Shown here piece by piece: positions 63,825-64,000 of a stretch of DNA of 64,000 nt. The stretch is from Ostreiculturibacter nitratireducens. Lineage in GTDB: Bacteria > Pseudomonadota > Alphaproteobacteria > Rhodobacterales > Rhodobacteraceae. The notes under the pieces are model-generated. The model was not told the origin of the DNA. It made no database searches and was given only the letters and a program-made list of their open reading frames with translations. The stretch is from positions 1,178,001 through 1,242,000 of the forward strand of contig NZ_JAVQHL010000001.1 in assembly GCF_032670585.1 (NCBI RefSeq). Direction: 5' to 3'. Position numbers and translations under genes: made by a program. The number at the start of each line of letters is the position of its first letter. The stretch's first letter is position 1.

Positions 63825-64000
63825 TCAGATCTTGTCGCGCAGCCCCATGAGGGCGGCGGCGAAGGGGTTGTCGGGATCGATGCGCTCCTTCTTCGGCGGA
63901 CGCGCCTCGAAGCTCTTGCCACCCCGGTCCTGCGGGCGCCCTTTCGGCTTGCCCTTCGGCTTGCCTTCGCCGCGCGGTTTGCCCTCGGCGCGCTCGCGCC
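63825..64000 (-). CDS. C-terminal end of a helicase-related protein (5' part outside window)
   Basis: The frame from the right edge to the TGA at 63825-63827 reads a low-complexity Lys/Gly/Pro/Arg-rich tail followed by ERIDPDNPFAAALMGLRDKI. This tail type, just upstream of an S4-protein gene, resembles the C-terminus of SUPV3L1/Suv3-like helicase-related proteins of Rhodobacterales. The catalytic part is beyond the window, so the name rests on tail and context only. Confidence 0.55.
   Translation of the reverse strand, partial: RERAEGKPRGEGKPKGKPKGRPQDRGGKSFEARPPKKERIDPDNPFAAALMGLRDKI

Overview
The window is a GC-rich, tightly packed alphaproteobacterial chromosome segment. Gene content and order point to Rhodobacterales (Rhodobacteraceae in the broad sense): a ruvCAB - tolQRAB - pal - ybgF/cpoB - tilS - ftsH run, an S4-protein/fdxA/carD block, a Tad pilus locus with the marine-alphaproteobacterial gene order, and fhs next to two folD copies. 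I saw no rRNA, tRNA, IS element, prophage, CRISPR array or integrase; it reads as core and clade-specific chromosome. The genus cannot be fixed from the sequence alone.

Layout. 1-3.3 kb: 3' part of topA, then a ketone-body CoA-transferase operon (scoA, a small unknown gene, scoB). 3.4-8.8 kb: a set resembling the mycobacterial decaprenylphosphoryl-arabinose pathway: a flippase-like membrane protein, a DprE1-like FAD oxidase and a DprE2-like SDR (overlapping, plus strand), facing a HAD-UbiA fusion protein and a lytic transglycosylase (minus strand). 9.1-20.0 kb: a complete Tad/Flp pilus locus: two Flp pilins, cpaB, cpaC, an OmpA-like lipoprotein, cpaE, cpaF, tadB, tadC, two TPR lipoproteins and a prepilin peptidase, split by rho-independent terminators. 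20.0-23.1 kb: a polytopic, possibly GT-C, membrane protein and an unusual AAA ATPase. 23.2-27.7 kb: Lhr-type helicase plus PdeM phosphoesterase, a membrane LytTR regulator and a thioesterase. 27.7-31.2 kb: one-carbon metabolism (folD, a folD paralogue lacking the cyclohydrolase lysine, fhs).

31.4-46.9 kb is almost all minus strand: MOSC protein, trans-aconitate methyltransferase, ftsH, tilS, the Tol-Pal envelope system, ybgC, an unknown gene, ruvB, ruvA, ruvC, and prmA; a DUF1127 gene lies on the plus strand. 47.0-53.4 kb: MATE and MFS transporters, a YeeE sulfur transporter, a VOC protein, O-acetylhomoserine sulfhydrylase and a SIMPL-domain protein. 53.6-56.8 kb: a 1078-residue protein with a GspL/PilM-like N-terminus and a PilP/GspC-like C-terminus. 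56.9-64.0 kb: DUF805-like protein, hppD with a divergent Lrp/AsnC regulator, a KefB/C-type antiporter, an HMA-CDF cation transporter, carD, fdxA, an S4 protein and the 3' end of a helicase gene.

The most interesting idea is that the polyprenyl-phosphate pentose cluster, the Tad pilus and the GT-C-like protein that flanks it on the other side form one system: lipid-linked D-arabinose (or a related pentose) made in the cytoplasm, flipped, and placed on the pilus or another surface polymer. The genes are seen directly; the functional link is inference. Other items worth checking are the FolD paralogue with the catalytic Lys replaced by Gln, both pilins with Asp-Trp instead of Glu-Tyr after the processing site, the GspL-PilP fusion, and several hairpins in intergenic DNA.
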